Shown: positions 43,802 through 53,417, counted from the stretch's first letter. The stretch: 64,000 nt of DNA from an uncultured Saprospiraceae bacterium (GCA_937950315.1 CALFDU010000006.1:1-64000), one strand, 5' to 3'. A program made the numbers and translations. The notes: a model not told the origin generated them from the sequence alone.

Positions 43802-44499
43802 AATTCTGCCATTCCGATTATTGCCAAAGATAACCGTAGATTTTTTGTTTTCAATAACTTCTGCGCTGCAGCCTCTAGGGTAGCTCCAGTGGTAATGATA
43901 TCATCTACTAATAATACATGTTTTCCTATTATTTTTTCATTGTTCTTTATTTTAAATGAATTCATTACATTTTCGAGTCTTTCAAGTCTATTCATTTTAG
44001 TTTGTGAATCCGATGGGGTCTCTTTGATTAGTATATTTTTCTCAATAGGAATATCAAGTATTTCAGCTATCCCTTTGCCAAATTCAAAACTTTGATTGTA
44101 GCCTCGTCGATATTGTTTTTTATAGTGAAGAGGAATGGGTATTATTAAATCCGGAATGGGAAAATTGGATGAGGAAAGTATTTTTCTCCCGTATTCTTTT
44201 CCAAGTTCGACTCCTATGTGAGGTCGATTTTTGTACTTTAATTGGTGTATCAGTTTTAGAATTTTACTACCTTTTCTAAATCTGAATAATGCAGCGGCCC
44301 TTTGAATTTTAAATCTTCCAAAGATACGATATTCAAGTTCGTTGTCGACTACATCGATTTGATCGGAATAGGGGAGCTCTAGTTTACATGCCAAACAACA
44401 AAGGCTGTTTCGAAGTGGTCTTTTTTCGTAACAAAGTAAACAAAGGTTGGGAAAAAATAATTCTAAGATTGCTTGAGGTATTTCAAAAAGAATTTTCAT
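43798..44499 (-). CDS. ComF family phosphoribosyltransferase-like protein
   Basis: Protein of 233 residues with an N-terminal Cys-rich zinc ribbon (CLLCYEKRPLRNSLCCLACK at about 20-39) followed by a type I phosphoribosyltransferase domain: PIPLHYKKQYRRGYNQSFEF and the PRPP loop VLLVDDIITTGAT near 205-217. ComF proteins take part in DNA uptake and natural transformation in some bacteria, but are also widespread where competence is unknown. It starts 16 bases after the arylsulfotransferase-like gene. Confidence 0.9.
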   Translation of the reverse strand: MKILFEIPQAILELFFPNLCLLCYEKRPLRNSLCCLACKLELPYSDQIDVVDNELEYRIFGRFKIQRAAALFRFRKGSKILKLIHQLKYKNRPHIGVELGKEYGRKILSSSNFPIPDLIIPIPLHYKKQYRRGYNQSFEFGKGIAEILDIPIEKNILIKETPSDSQTKMNRLERLENVMNSFKIKNNEKIIGKHVLLVDDIITTGATLEAAAQKLLKTKNLRLSLAIIGMAEL

Positions 44500-44515
44500 G
44501 CAATCTTTTTTTCAT

Positions 44516-46177
44516 TTATTCAAATAAAATAATCTTACCAGATTTTCTTCTTTGTTGGCTGTCGATGATTTCAACAAAATAAATTCCTTCTTGGAAATCC
44601 AGATCGATGTATTGTTGTGTTTGTTTTACTTCTTTTTCGTTTATGAGTCTTCCATATATATCAAATAAGAAAAACTTGAGGCCCTTGTTTTTGGGATTTA
44701 GTATTTCTAGTTGACCACTTTCACTATAGTGTATGAAAGAAAAACCGACTGGGTCAACAAATATTTCTTCATTTGAAGAAATTAGGCAGGGTAGTGGATT
44801 GTTGTCGACTTCAATCACATCTCCGGGAACAACATTTAAGTCGTTGAATAAAGGCAAATCACTACTTAACTTATAAGCTCTGAATGTCGCGTTGTTGTTG
44901 GGGTTTGAACCTTGGGGAATAGGTGTATCTCCAGTTAATGGAATTATATATTCCCATACGATTTCATCCTCTACGTTGAGTTCAAACATATATCCTATTG
45001 ATCCTGCATTGACTAGTGTGTGGCCATTTTCCAACCTTTGTGCATTGGAAAGGAAAGGGGAATAGAATTGCTCGTTTCCTCCGTCGTAAACCCATTCAGG
45101 TGATTCTGGTCCAAATGCAGTTGTTGGGGTAATTTCATAAAATCCTGGTGAAGATTGAGCTGGATCTAAAATTTCGATTGTTGAAAAGTCGGGTCCTGGT
45201 CTTCCATTTCCATTGTTGAAGATTAAAATTTTACCTTCATCTTCTAAGCCATCATCAATCCAGTTTACACCGTGTTGTCCAAACAGTTTTTGTTCTCCTA
45301 TGCGCTGATAAGCATTTGGATTACCCCAACGGTATAGAATGTCTCCTCCTTTTCCATAGGTTCCTCCACTATGAGTAGCTGCTTCTTCTGTAGTTGTAGA
45401 ATGATCTAAAATCCATATTTCATCTGAGTTTCTTACGCTTAATAAAATTTGATCAAGATTTGCGTTGTAGTCAATGGCATTGATGTGGTTCCAATCTCTA
45501 GTTGAATTAGAATTACTACTATTTAATTCTGGCAAGTTGATGTCAAAAAGCTCTGGATGTTCAGAAACTACTCCAAAGTTGGATTTTGTATTATCAAAAT
45601 CTTGTATGTAGTGGTTTTTGATTTCCCACTGCCATACGATTTCAATATCATTGCTACCCACAGGCCGTACTTCGATAACTCGTTCCGACCACATATATCC
45701 TTCAACAGCAATTTCATCTGGGTCTCTTCCAAGTTCGATGAGTTCAGGTGTGAAGACAAGATCCCAGATAAGTACGAGGATGTTTCCATTGGGCATCATG
45801 GTTGCATCATGATGCGATAACGATTCTGAAGTATTGAATTCATATTGCCACACGGTCTCGTTGTCCCAATTGACCAATTCAAGTCCACCAGAATTACTTG
45901 CTGAAGTAAATGGCCCAACAGGAGAGGTTTTATATGTGCGTAAGACAAGTCCGTTATCTAAAAAGTATGCGGCTAGTCCAGGCCTTGTTCCTCTGTTCCA
46001 TTGATTGATAAGTCTTCCACATTGATCAACCATATACGCATTGTTGCTTGAGAAAGGCGAATAGAAAATATAGCCTGGCAATACCTCATCGGTGGACTCC
46101 AATACTCCTACCGTACGCTGCGTATAAATATTTGCGGAAGCGAAAAAAAGAAAAAGGGAAACAAGCAAGTACTTCAT
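44516..46177 (-). CDS. Secreted arylsulfotransferase-like protein with T9SS sorting domain
   Basis: Exported protein of 553 residues: signal peptide about 1-19; beta-propeller of the arylsulfotransferase (ASST) family with HHDATMMPNGNILVL near 120, DWNHINAIDYNANLDQILLS near 227 and GQHGVNWIDDG near 300, which bring the conserved His residues; a T9SS type A domain in the last roughly 75 residues (ending GKIILFE). ASST enzymes move sulfate between phenols via a His intermediate; activity here is inferred and the acceptor unknown. A TATCTTCG box lies about 28 bases before the ATG. comF follows closely. Confidence 0.85.
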   Translation of the reverse strand: MKYLLVSLFLFFASANIYTQRTVGVLESTDEVLPGYIFYSPFSSNNAYMVDQCGRLINQWNRGTRPGLAAYFLDNGLVLRTYKTSPVGPFTSASNSGGLELVNWDNETVWQYEFNTSESLSHHDATMMPNGNILVLIWDLVFTPELIELGRDPDEIAVEGYMWSERVIEVRPVGSNDIEIVWQWEIKNHYIQDFDNTKSNFGVVSEHPELFDINLPELNSSNSNSTRDWNHINAIDYNANLDQILLSVRNSDEIWILDHSTTTEEAATHSGGTYGKGGDILYRWGNPNAYQRIGEQKLFGQHGVNWIDDGLEDEGKILIFNNGNGRPGPDFSTIEILDPAQSSPGFYEITPTTAFGPESPEWVYDGGNEQFYSPFLSNAQRLENGHTLVNAGSIGYMFELNVEDEIVWEYIIPLTGDTPIPQGSNPNNNATFRAYKLSSDLPLFNDLNVVPGDVIEVDNNPLPCLISSNEEIFVDPVGFSFIHYSESGQLEILNPKNKGLKFFLFDIYGRLINEKEVKQTQQYIDLDFQEGIYFVEIIDSQQRRKSGKIILFE

Positions 46178-46202
46178 AGTATTTAAATTATACTGCGAAG
46201 AT

Positions 46203-46241
46203 AAAAAAACCCTCCTGCTCCATATGTCATGGAGGGAGGGT
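46203..46241 (-). terminator. Rho-independent terminator after the 1149-residue T9SS gene
   Basis: On the minus strand a stem of 13 pairs with a two-base bulge (46209-46241) is followed by seven T residues, placed 25 bases after the stop codon of the giant T9SS gene. Confidence 0.85.
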
Positions 46242-46265
46242 TATAGGTATTCATACGAGGATTTT

Positions 46266-49200
46266 TTATTTGATAATACTGAAGCGACCAGAGTAAGTCT
46301 GCCCGTTCTGTGTTAAGCGGTAAAAATGCATGCCAGAGTGAAGCGCGCTTACATCGATATTGGTTTCACTGATATGCTCAGCAACCAATTGACCATTGAT
46401 GTTATATATATCAATTTTAAAGTTACCTGGAGTTTCATTTATGAAATCAAAGGTAATATAGTCTGTTGCTGGGTTAGGGTATAGCTTGAAAATATCCGCA
46501 TGATTGGGTATGTCCTTTGTCGATGTAGAGATCTCATCAACAAACTCTAATCCTAAGCTGAACAATTGATAATCGAGTCCAACAACATAAGAGTTTCTGC
46601 TTTGGGTATTATCGATGGCTTGGCTTAGTAGACCATTTGAATTGGCAGAATATGCAATATTTATGTGATTCTCAGCTGAAAAACTAAATCCATTTGCTTC
46701 AGAGTTTTGTAATGTAAAATGAATTTCTCCTGGGATATCGATGTTGTATGTAAGAATAGCATTTTCTACATTTGCCTCGAGCGATTCAATTGAAATAAGA
46801 TTCTCGTCATAATAAACATGTACCTCCGCTCCAAAAATTAAATCTTCACCATTGTATTGAATTTTTGATTGATAACTTTCACCATTGTTGATCAAAGCAT
46901 CTTCTAGGAATAGTTTACCAGATTGGAAAATAAATGGAGAACCTAAGTCAGCATCATCATCCACATCACCTGGCTTGATAGCAATAAATTCTTTACTTGG
47001 ATTGATTGTATTTTCATTTTCTGGTGCGTCAACGAAGAACCAATCAGAAAGAGTTCCTGGCTCCATTTCCAAAATCACATTGTTTTGTTGAACCAAATCT
47101 ATTGCTGTGACAGAATTGTTGCCATTTATATCTGCCGCTAAAATCTGAAGGTCATTAAGGTCTCTCAAGCCCAAAATGTGGTGCTGAGTTAAAACGATGT
47201 CTCTGATTGTAACACCATTTCTGTAGTCGTCGATTAATATAGGATCAAGGTTGTCAAGGTCGGAAGGGAATGCAACACCTACATCATTGGTCATGTCCAT
47301 CGAAGTCAACGCTACTCCTTCTACAGGTCTTGCAGTCATGGTATTCACCGCAACCAAGGAAGAAAATCCAGTAATATCTACAACAATTGTCTGTGTATAT
47401 GTAGCCACATCAACATTGTTGGCAGCAATGGTCCAAACTCTATTGACAGTTATTTGGTTCACTTCCAATTGTGCAAGAATATCCACATAGTCGAGGGTAT
47501 AAATGCTTGCATTATTAACGATGATCGGTTGTGAATCATTAAGGTCAACTTGTGAGAAAGCTATTAAGTCATTGGGTAGGATTCTGTAGTCGGCGATTGA
47601 CAAATCATCAGGCCATTCTACATCATCGGTATCAGTGTGTCCTGAATCACAATCTCCAAAATCCGTTGAGTTGGGTAAGAAATCACAGATCAATCCAAGA
47701 TTGATGCTGTTGGTAAGTACTTGCGATACTTCGGTAATATTTCCAGTCAACCAATCTAGAGCTGTCCATGTTCTAATCAATGTAAATGAGTCATCGTCAA
47801 AACCAAATAGTTCATCACTATAAACAGTAATAAGATTACCACAAAGGGGGGACTGGTCCCATATTGGTTCTGTTTCTTCTGCAGTATATCCGTAGTTATT
47901 AACCAAAGATTCTGGCGCTAATTGTTCAAATACGTTTGCTACAGTTAACCCCACAATTGATAATTCTAGATCCTCTGGGAAAGTAATATCAGAAAGTTCA
48001 GGACAAGATGTAAAGTTGGAAATTTCTAGCATTCCAAAACAACTATTATTCGTTTCTGGATCTGTGATTGTGTATGTATATAATCCAGGTTGGTTTACTT
48101 CAACAGAACCAACTCCTTCAAAGAAAAAACCAACAACACCTGTGTCTTCAATTTGAATTGCGTAATTGCTTATATCACAACCGGATGTGTTTCCTTCTAG
48201 TAACATATCCGAAGTAATTGTTGCTATTGCAGTTGCGCTACCGCTAGGAACGTACATGGAAACTGAAATATTATTATTACATGCCAATGATGATGGACAT
48301 GGCACATATTCACCAACTTCTAAAGTTGCCCAACATAGGTTGTCTTCCGCATTAATTACTTGGTACATGTATGTTCCCGTTTGATCAATGGTAACAGATG
48401 CTCCTGATGCTAGTAAGTTTGAATTTTCATCATAGATTTCTAAGGTAAGTCCAGTACAATTTTCAACATTCAATGCTAGGTCTTCAGGGAATAAAGTAAC
48501 GGTTCCATCCTCAGAAAGTGTTGTAAATATATTGGTGCTACAAGCCAAGATAGTACACGGATCAAAGATTAATGGAGCTTGAATCACTCCAGAACAACTT
48601 AAGCCTGTTTGATTATCCCTAACAGTATATGCAAAGCTGCCCCCTGAACCTTGAGGAATGAATCCATCATTAAATACATTTCCGTTAGAGTCAACAATTG
48701 TCAAACTAAGGTCACCGCTATCTGTACTTGAAGAAGTTAAAAAATCTTCAGGAAATAATTGAATTCCACTTTCATTCAAATCAGCAATAGTAACTACTTG
48801 TAAACACTGGAAAATTGGTCCACTTGTACAAGGTAGAATCTCAATGGTGGTCCAAGCGATATTAAAATTTCCGGCTTCATCGACCACGGTCAATGTTACC
48901 GTAATATCACTTCCTGCATCATCAGCAGTAAAAGTTGATGGTTCAACACTCATAGTTATATCTCCACAATCTCCATCATGTGATCCTGCATCAATAAATT
49001 CAGGTGTGATGGTAGCTGTACAGTTTTCATCTAAGGCAAGTTGTAGATCTACAAACACAATAGGAATTGGTGGTGTGTTGTCTTCTACGATCAATGTGCT
49101 GTAACAAATGAAATTTTCTGAGCCAACGGTAGCTTCAACAGTAATGTTGTGAATACCGATACCAAAAATGGTTGATGGATCTGGAGTCATCGTTATATTA

Positions 49201-49715
49201 TCATAATCAAACCCAGAGGCAAGAAACGATTCAGGATCTACTCCGTTAATTTCGCATACCCATGGTCCCACGGGAACGGTAACTGTACCTACACAATATT
49301 GTTGATCATCAGCATCGACAAGATTTCTTAAGATCTGATATTGTTCGTTTATATCACCAGTAAACCAATCAATGACAGTCCAATTACGCAGTACCTTGAA
49401 AGATACTCCGTCTATATTAATGACTATATCCTCATACGTCTGAGCAAGATTGTTGCAGTTGTCTGGATCTGGATAAGTGGGCATGGTTTCAGCCTCGGTA
49501 AATCCATAATTCAAGACAAGATTTGATGGTGACAATTCATCAGTCAAGGTCGTAAAGTCAAGTGCATCATCTGAAATGACAATATCACCAGGATAGTTCG
49601 CATCGGAAATTGTAGGACATACTACATTGGTGCGATCGATGTTGTTTGCATTGGCTGAATGGAAGACTCCAAACACAATGCAAAGGCAAAACAGTTTTGT
49701 AAATAATTTTTTCAT
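46266..49715 (-). CDS. Giant secreted multidomain T9SS protein with dockerin-like segment
   Basis: Exported protein of 1149 residues. Signal peptide about 1-23; a Cys-flanked module near 32-140; HYR-like repeat with EDNTPP near 205-300; several short Cys-starting beta modules (ACSTNIFTTLSEDGTVTL, ACNNNISVSMYVPSGS) near 300-560; a second copy of the first module near 570-680; a dockerin-like calcium-loop pair near 838-880 (DINGNNSVTAIDLV); a cohesin-like beta domain near 920-1050; T9SS type A domain in the last roughly 75 residues (LYPNPATDYITFDF). Such proteins are usually large adhesins or surface-scaffold components. It begins 19 bases after the anti-sigma-like gene. Confidence 0.85.
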   Translation of the reverse strand: MKKLFTKLFCLCIVFGVFHSANANNIDRTNVVCPTISDANYPGDIVISDDALDFTTLTDELSPSNLVLNYGFTEAETMPTYPDPDNCNNLAQTYEDIVINIDGVSFKVLRNWTVIDWFTGDINEQYQILRNLVDADDQQYCVGTVTVPVGPWVCEINGVDPESFLASGFDYDNITMTPDPSTIFGIGIHNITVEATVGSENFICYSTLIVEDNTPPIPIVFVDLQLALDENCTATITPEFIDAGSHDGDCGDITMSVEPSTFTADDAGSDITVTLTVVDEAGNFNIAWTTIEILPCTSGPIFQCLQVVTIADLNESGIQLFPEDFLTSSSTDSGDLSLTIVDSNGNVFNDGFIPQGSGGSFAYTVRDNQTGLSCSGVIQAPLIFDPCTILACSTNIFTTLSEDGTVTLFPEDLALNVENCTGLTLEIYDENSNLLASGASVTIDQTGTYMYQVINAEDNLCWATLEVGEYVPCPSSLACNNNISVSMYVPSGSATAIATITSDMLLEGNTSGCDISNYAIQIEDTGVVGFFFEGVGSVEVNQPGLYTYTITDPETNNSCFGMLEISNFTSCPELSDITFPEDLELSIVGLTVANVFEQLAPESLVNNYGYTAEETEPIWDQSPLCGNLITVYSDELFGFDDDSFTLIRTWTALDWLTGNITEVSQVLTNSINLGLICDFLPNSTDFGDCDSGHTDTDDVEWPDDLSIADYRILPNDLIAFSQVDLNDSQPIIVNNASIYTLDYVDILAQLEVNQITVNRVWTIAANNVDVATYTQTIVVDITGFSSLVAVNTMTARPVEGVALTSMDMTNDVGVAFPSDLDNLDPILIDDYRNGVTIRDIVLTQHHILGLRDLNDLQILAADINGNNSVTAIDLVQQNNVILEMEPGTLSDWFFVDAPENENTINPSKEFIAIKPGDVDDDADLGSPFIFQSGKLFLEDALINNGESYQSKIQYNGEDLIFGAEVHVYYDENLISIESLEANVENAILTYNIDIPGEIHFTLQNSEANGFSFSAENHINIAYSANSNGLLSQAIDNTQSRNSYVVGLDYQLFSLGLEFVDEISTSTKDIPNHADIFKLYPNPATDYITFDFINETPGNFKIDIYNINGQLVAEHISETNIDVSALHSGMHFYRLTQNGQTYSGRFSIIK

Positions 49716-49734
49716 AATTTTGTAATGATTTAAA

Positions 49735-51168
49735 TCAATTTTTTTCCCAATTGAGTAGACAGTTTACACGAGCTTGAATACTTAGTTGGGAATTTTTTAT
49801 TTGATAGTTATTTGTTTCTTTGGTTAAGTTTGACAATTGATTTCTCCATCCTGTGTTGATGTTAAATTGCCAAGCCTGAGTTTTATATCCTAGGTTTAAT
49901 CCTAGTTGTGTTTTTAAACCTGTATTTTTTCTATAGGGACTTTCTTCACCTCTTTCGAACTTCACAAAATTTGGCGACTCGTCGCTAAAATAATATCCAC
50001 GGTGACTAGAAATAATGTTTTGCAATAAGCTTACTTCTGGCTCAACCACAAAACGACTCTTAGGAAATAAATCTTTTGAAACACCGAGTTGAAAATTTAG
50101 TTTGTTGTGATGTCTGTGCCATAGAATATCTTTGTCTATCGTAGTTGTCGTTGTCAAAGATCCTTCTGTAGTTGTAAGATTATTACTGGCATCGATTGAT
50201 TCCAAAGTCGAAGAAATTTGTTCGGCAACAATTTCTGTATCTCCATTAAAATATTGAGTGACCAATTGCGCATAATCAAATCCTCCAAAGAATTTAAACC
50301 TACTTTTGGTTTCGATTCCTGCTTGGATCGCTGCGTTCATTCCCCACAATGATTTTTCTCTGTTAAATAAATTACTTGGTATTTTGTCGTCATTAATAAT
50401 CATTGTATTGATGTCACGGATTGTTCCTAGACCAGCAGTTACATAAAATCTTGAGGTAGCAGTGGTTGGTTCCACCAAAACAAATGATGGACTTTTCTTT
50501 TTCTCAACGACCACTGGCACAATCTTAAGATTGCTGATAGAATTGAAATCAGAAGTGTTTGGATATCCTGTAAATAGATTTTCTGTCTTCTCTGTTTTGT
50601 TTTTTGATAAGTTGTTTTCAGGAAGAATAGGATTTCGTTGAACTGGAACAATATTATTAGTTGCTTTTGCTGAATTAAATATTGATCCTCTTGTTGTGTT
50701 ATTTGAAGTATAATTTTGGCTGAATATACTTACTGGCTTTTGTGTGATTGGATTTGATGTAATAATTGAAGACTTGTTATTAGTAACTTGATTGCTGATT
50801 GAAGGATTGTTGTTTGCATTGTTTTTCGATACAGCAATAGATGATTGGCTAGTTTGATTGTTATTTGTATTGTTGAAAGCGTTGTTTAAGTCTTGTTTGT
50901 TTTCATTTTGGATATTGGAAGTAGGAAGATTAGAAATTGAATTTTCTTGAATCGTATTACTAGTGTTTCCTACAATGGAATAGTTATTAAAAAAGAAAAG
51001 AGCGAGCAGACCTAATCCAAAAGCTGGGAAGATCCAGAAAAACCTTCTTTTTTTCTTCTTGTCGTCAAGTTCTTTGCTTACCTCTTTCCAAAGGAAGTCT
51101 GTGTCAACTTCGTAGCTAACTTCTGATAAAACCTGTTTGATCTTTTTTTCTTTATTGTTCAATTCCAT
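49735..51168 (-). CDS. Anti-sigma-like membrane protein with outer-membrane-like C-terminal domain
   Basis: Protein of 477 residues: a cytoplasmic N-terminus of about 40 charged residues (as in anti-sigma factors: KKIKQVLSEVSYEVDTDFLW), one transmembrane helix near 42-62, an Asn/Ser/Thr-rich linker of about 150 residues, and a C-terminal region of alternating strands resembling an outer-membrane beta barrel (GLGTIRDINTM, LQAGIETKSRFKFFGG). It follows the ECF sigma gene by 17 bases, so a role as its membrane anchor or anti-sigma is likely by position. No canonical zinc motif (H-x3-C-x2-C) is seen, so the anti-sigma role is inference. Confidence 0.72.
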   Translation of the reverse strand: MELNNKEKKIKQVLSEVSYEVDTDFLWKEVSKELDDKKKKRRFFWIFPAFGLGLLALFFFNNYSIVGNTSNTIQENSISNLPTSNIQNENKQDLNNAFNNTNNNQTSQSSIAVSKNNANNNPSISNQVTNNKSSIITSNPITQKPVSIFSQNYTSNNTTRGSIFNSAKATNNIVPVQRNPILPENNLSKNKTEKTENLFTGYPNTSDFNSISNLKIVPVVVEKKKSPSFVLVEPTTATSRFYVTAGLGTIRDINTMIINDDKIPSNLFNREKSLWGMNAAIQAGIETKSRFKFFGGFDYAQLVTQYFNGDTEIVAEQISSTLESIDASNNLTTTEGSLTTTTTIDKDILWHRHHNKLNFQLGVSKDLFPKSRFVVEPEVSLLQNIISSHRGYYFSDESPNFVKFERGEESPYRKNTGLKTQLGLNLGYKTQAWQFNINTGWRNQLSNLTKETNNYQIKNSQLSIQARVNCLLNWEKN

Positions 51169-51185
51169 AGTAGGAAAATTTTATG

Positions 51186-51755
51186 CTATGAATTTATTTT
51201 TTTGATTGCCGAGGCATCTTTATGTATTACTATGATGCTTTCATTTTTAAAAGCCGCATTGATCATTTTCTTTGCTCGCGACAAAATTGATCTCGAACTG
51301 CTTTCCGTTAGACCTAGTTTTTCACCAATTTCTTTATGGGAATAACCTTCAACCAAAAACATGTTGATAACTATTCTATACTGATCGGGAATTGTATTTA
51401 TAAATCTCATGATATCATCGTGCTCTAGTTTTAACGAGACAGATTCATCTATCCCTTGTTCCGCTACTAGATCTATTTCTGAATACAGATTCCTTTTTTC
51501 TTTTCTTATCTGTTCAATACATTTATTGACAGTGACTGTTGACAACCAAGATTTGAATTTCCCTTGGTCGTTGTACTTATCCATTTTTTTAAGAACATGA
51601 ATCAGTGTGTCTTGTAGACAATCCTTCGCTATGTCTTCTCTTTTGATATACCTTCTGCATATAGTAAACATATAAGAAGAGTAGGTCTCTACAAAGTACT
51701 TTTGCGCCAGACGATTGCCTGCTTTACATCCTGATATAATATCCTGTTCTTTCAA
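51186..51755 (-). CDS. ECF-type RNA polymerase sigma factor
   Basis: Sigma-70 family (ECF) factor of 189 residues. Region 2 is about 22-88 (DIAKDCLQDTLIHVLKKMDKY then GKFKSWLSTVTVNKCIEQIRKEKR) and region 4 about 120-172 (IPDQYRIVINMFLVEGYSHKEIGEKLGLTESSSRSILSRAK). It begins with TTG at 51755, 18 bases after the lipoprotein gene, no ATG being available before region 2. It lies between that gene and the anti-sigma-like gene, as in extracytoplasmic signalling cassettes. The regulon probably includes this operon itself, but no autoregulatory site was identified. Confidence 0.9.
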   Translation of the reverse strand: MKEQDIISGCKAGNRLAQKYFVETYSSYMFTICRRYIKREDIAKDCLQDTLIHVLKKMDKYNDQGKFKSWLSTVTVNKCIEQIRKEKRNLYSEIDLVAEQGIDESVSLKLEHDDIMRFINTIPDQYRIVINMFLVEGYSHKEIGEKLGLTESSSRSILSRAKKMINAAFKNESIIVIHKDASAIKKINS

Positions 51756-51773
51756 AAAGGGGTTTGTTGGAAG

Positions 51774-53417
51774 TTATTGTTTTATAATGATTTGTCCTTC
51801 TACTGGATAGTTTCCTGCAGTAGGGTTATTGATGGTTTGCATCCATAGGACACCTGAAAAACTGACTCTTGTAAGATCGTCATCCATGTCTTCCAGATGG
51901 CTGATGTAGCAATCGGTAATTCCACATCCTACCGGTGAATTTTCACATTGCATGAAATACCCATCCATTCCAAAATCTTCATCTTCAATAAAAATGTTTA
52001 CTTCTTCTTCTGTGTATTCTCCTTTCTCTGTTCCTCTGATTTTAATTCTAAAAGAACTGTCTTCTGCACTGAAGGTTAAGTTTCCATTATTTTCGCTCAA
52101 GGCAAATGTTGGTAAAAGTTCTTCTTCGCCATTTATAGTTATATAACTATAGCCTTTATCTATGGCTTCACAAGCGGTCAACACTCCTAAGTTGTCAGGG
52201 ATGGTAGAATCCCACTCAATCACATTTCCTTTCATATTGCTTTTTATATCAAAACCACGGATATCTATTGCTCCACATGTAGAAAAAACAGTTTCAATAT
52301 TTTCTTGGCCAAAAAGAAAGTAATCATCCTTGTCATCAAAATTGATTTGCACTGCTGGCTCTTCAATTGCGTCTCCATTGCAATCAATATTTTTAAAGTT
52401 TAAAAACAGAAACTCGTCAGAAGAAGATGAGTTAAGTTCTAAAGCAAAGACCTCATTGTTAGCCGTTTGTATTTCTGAAGTTACGTTTACCAAATCTCCA
52501 CAAGGGTTTAGTAGTTGCATATTTAATAACACATCTTCAGGCACATAACTTGACCACCTACCATTGGCACTAGTGTAACTTGTAATTTCTTGATTAAATG
52601 GCGATTGAAAAGTTAGATTTTGATAGGCAACAGGTGTTTCCGAATAGCTAATTTTTCCTTCAATAAAAGTCGACGAAGTATAATTGGCAATCATATAATA
52701 ACCACTTTTGTCCGTACTGATTGCCTGATTGCTTTCAGTAAAATCATCCACCAAAACCCATTGATGAAAATCGTTGTCTAGATGAAATAGGCCTACGTTT
52801 GTATTGTTGTTTTCTAAAAAGAAGACGCTGATATCATTATCTCCATTGGTATCATTATAGTAAAAACCAGAAAGAGGGTTTAGGAAAAAACTTCCTGCTT
52901 CTTTCCCTCTCGCCCAGCGTCCCATTTGTTGAAGTGTATTGACATTGTCTATGATGCCATAACTTACTTGTTCACTTTGATCTATATTTGGTTTGACTTC
53001 AAAAAAGTTGTTTGAGATTAATACGTTATTGGCTTGAACTGAATTAGAGTTGGTCCACTCTGGAAAAGTATTTATCTGAATTTTATTGTAGTCGTTTTCA
53101 ATCAAGGAAACATTTGCGAAAGCGATTTCTTGATCATTTTGAACAATAGAAATATGTTGATTTTTCTTATTGGCTTGGCTTAAGTCCAACTGAAAAACTT
53201 CTTGATCAACAAGCGCGGATATTTCATCAGTAGAAATGGTATAGTTGTCAACAGTTGCCCCATTGTTGTCTACTACGATACCATAGACTGTCGTCTGAAT
53301 TTTGACATCTGGGACTTGGGTAACGGTAACTGGAGCCAGTGAGTTGTCTTGATCTTCATAGCATCCAGTAGCCAAAACGGACAAGAGAGTCAATATGATT
53401 AAAAGTTGTTTTTTCAT
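51774..53417 (-). CDS. Large lipoprotein with carboxypeptidase-regulatory-like domain
   Basis: Lipoprotein of 547 residues from the ATG at 53417. The lipobox is ATGC with Cys about 19 (ATGCYEDQD). After it come extended beta-rich stretches; the segment near 65-130 and near 260-330 (a DVLLNMQLLNPCGDLVN type) suggests carboxypeptidase regulatory-like beta-sandwiches, and the end (YPVEGQIIIKQ) lacks a T9SS domain. The upstream 17-residue extension to 53468 is rejected since it displaces the signal peptide. It is 18 bases from the sigma factor gene, so it may be the surface-facing part of the signalling unit. Family not firmly recognised. Confidence 0.75.
   Translation of the reverse strand: MKKQLLIILTLLSVLATGCYEDQDNSLAPVTVTQVPDVKIQTTVYGIVVDNNGATVDNYTISTDEISALVDQEVFQLDLSQANKKNQHISIVQNDQEIAFANVSLIENDYNKIQINTFPEWTNSNSVQANNVLISNNFFEVKPNIDQSEQVSYGIIDNVNTLQQMGRWARGKEAGSFFLNPLSGFYYNDTNGDNDISVFFLENNNTNVGLFHLDNDFHQWVLVDDFTESNQAISTDKSGYYMIANYTSSTFIEGKISYSETPVAYQNLTFQSPFNQEITSYTSANGRWSSYVPEDVLLNMQLLNPCGDLVNVTSEIQTANNEVFALELNSSSSDEFLFLNFKNIDCNGDAIEEPAVQINFDDKDDYFLFGQENIETVFSTCGAIDIRGFDIKSNMKGNVIEWDSTIPDNLGVLTACEAIDKGYSYITINGEEELLPTFALSENNGNLTFSAEDSSFRIKIRGTEKGEYTEEEVNIFIEDEDFGMDGYFMQCENSPVGCGITDCYISHLEDMDDDLTRVSFSGVLWMQTINNPTAGNYPVEGQIIIKQ

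Noticed and set aside
43798-44499. Competence (DNA uptake) locus around comF
   Set aside because: No other com genes are near; comF-type genes are common outside competence, so no uptake system is claimed.
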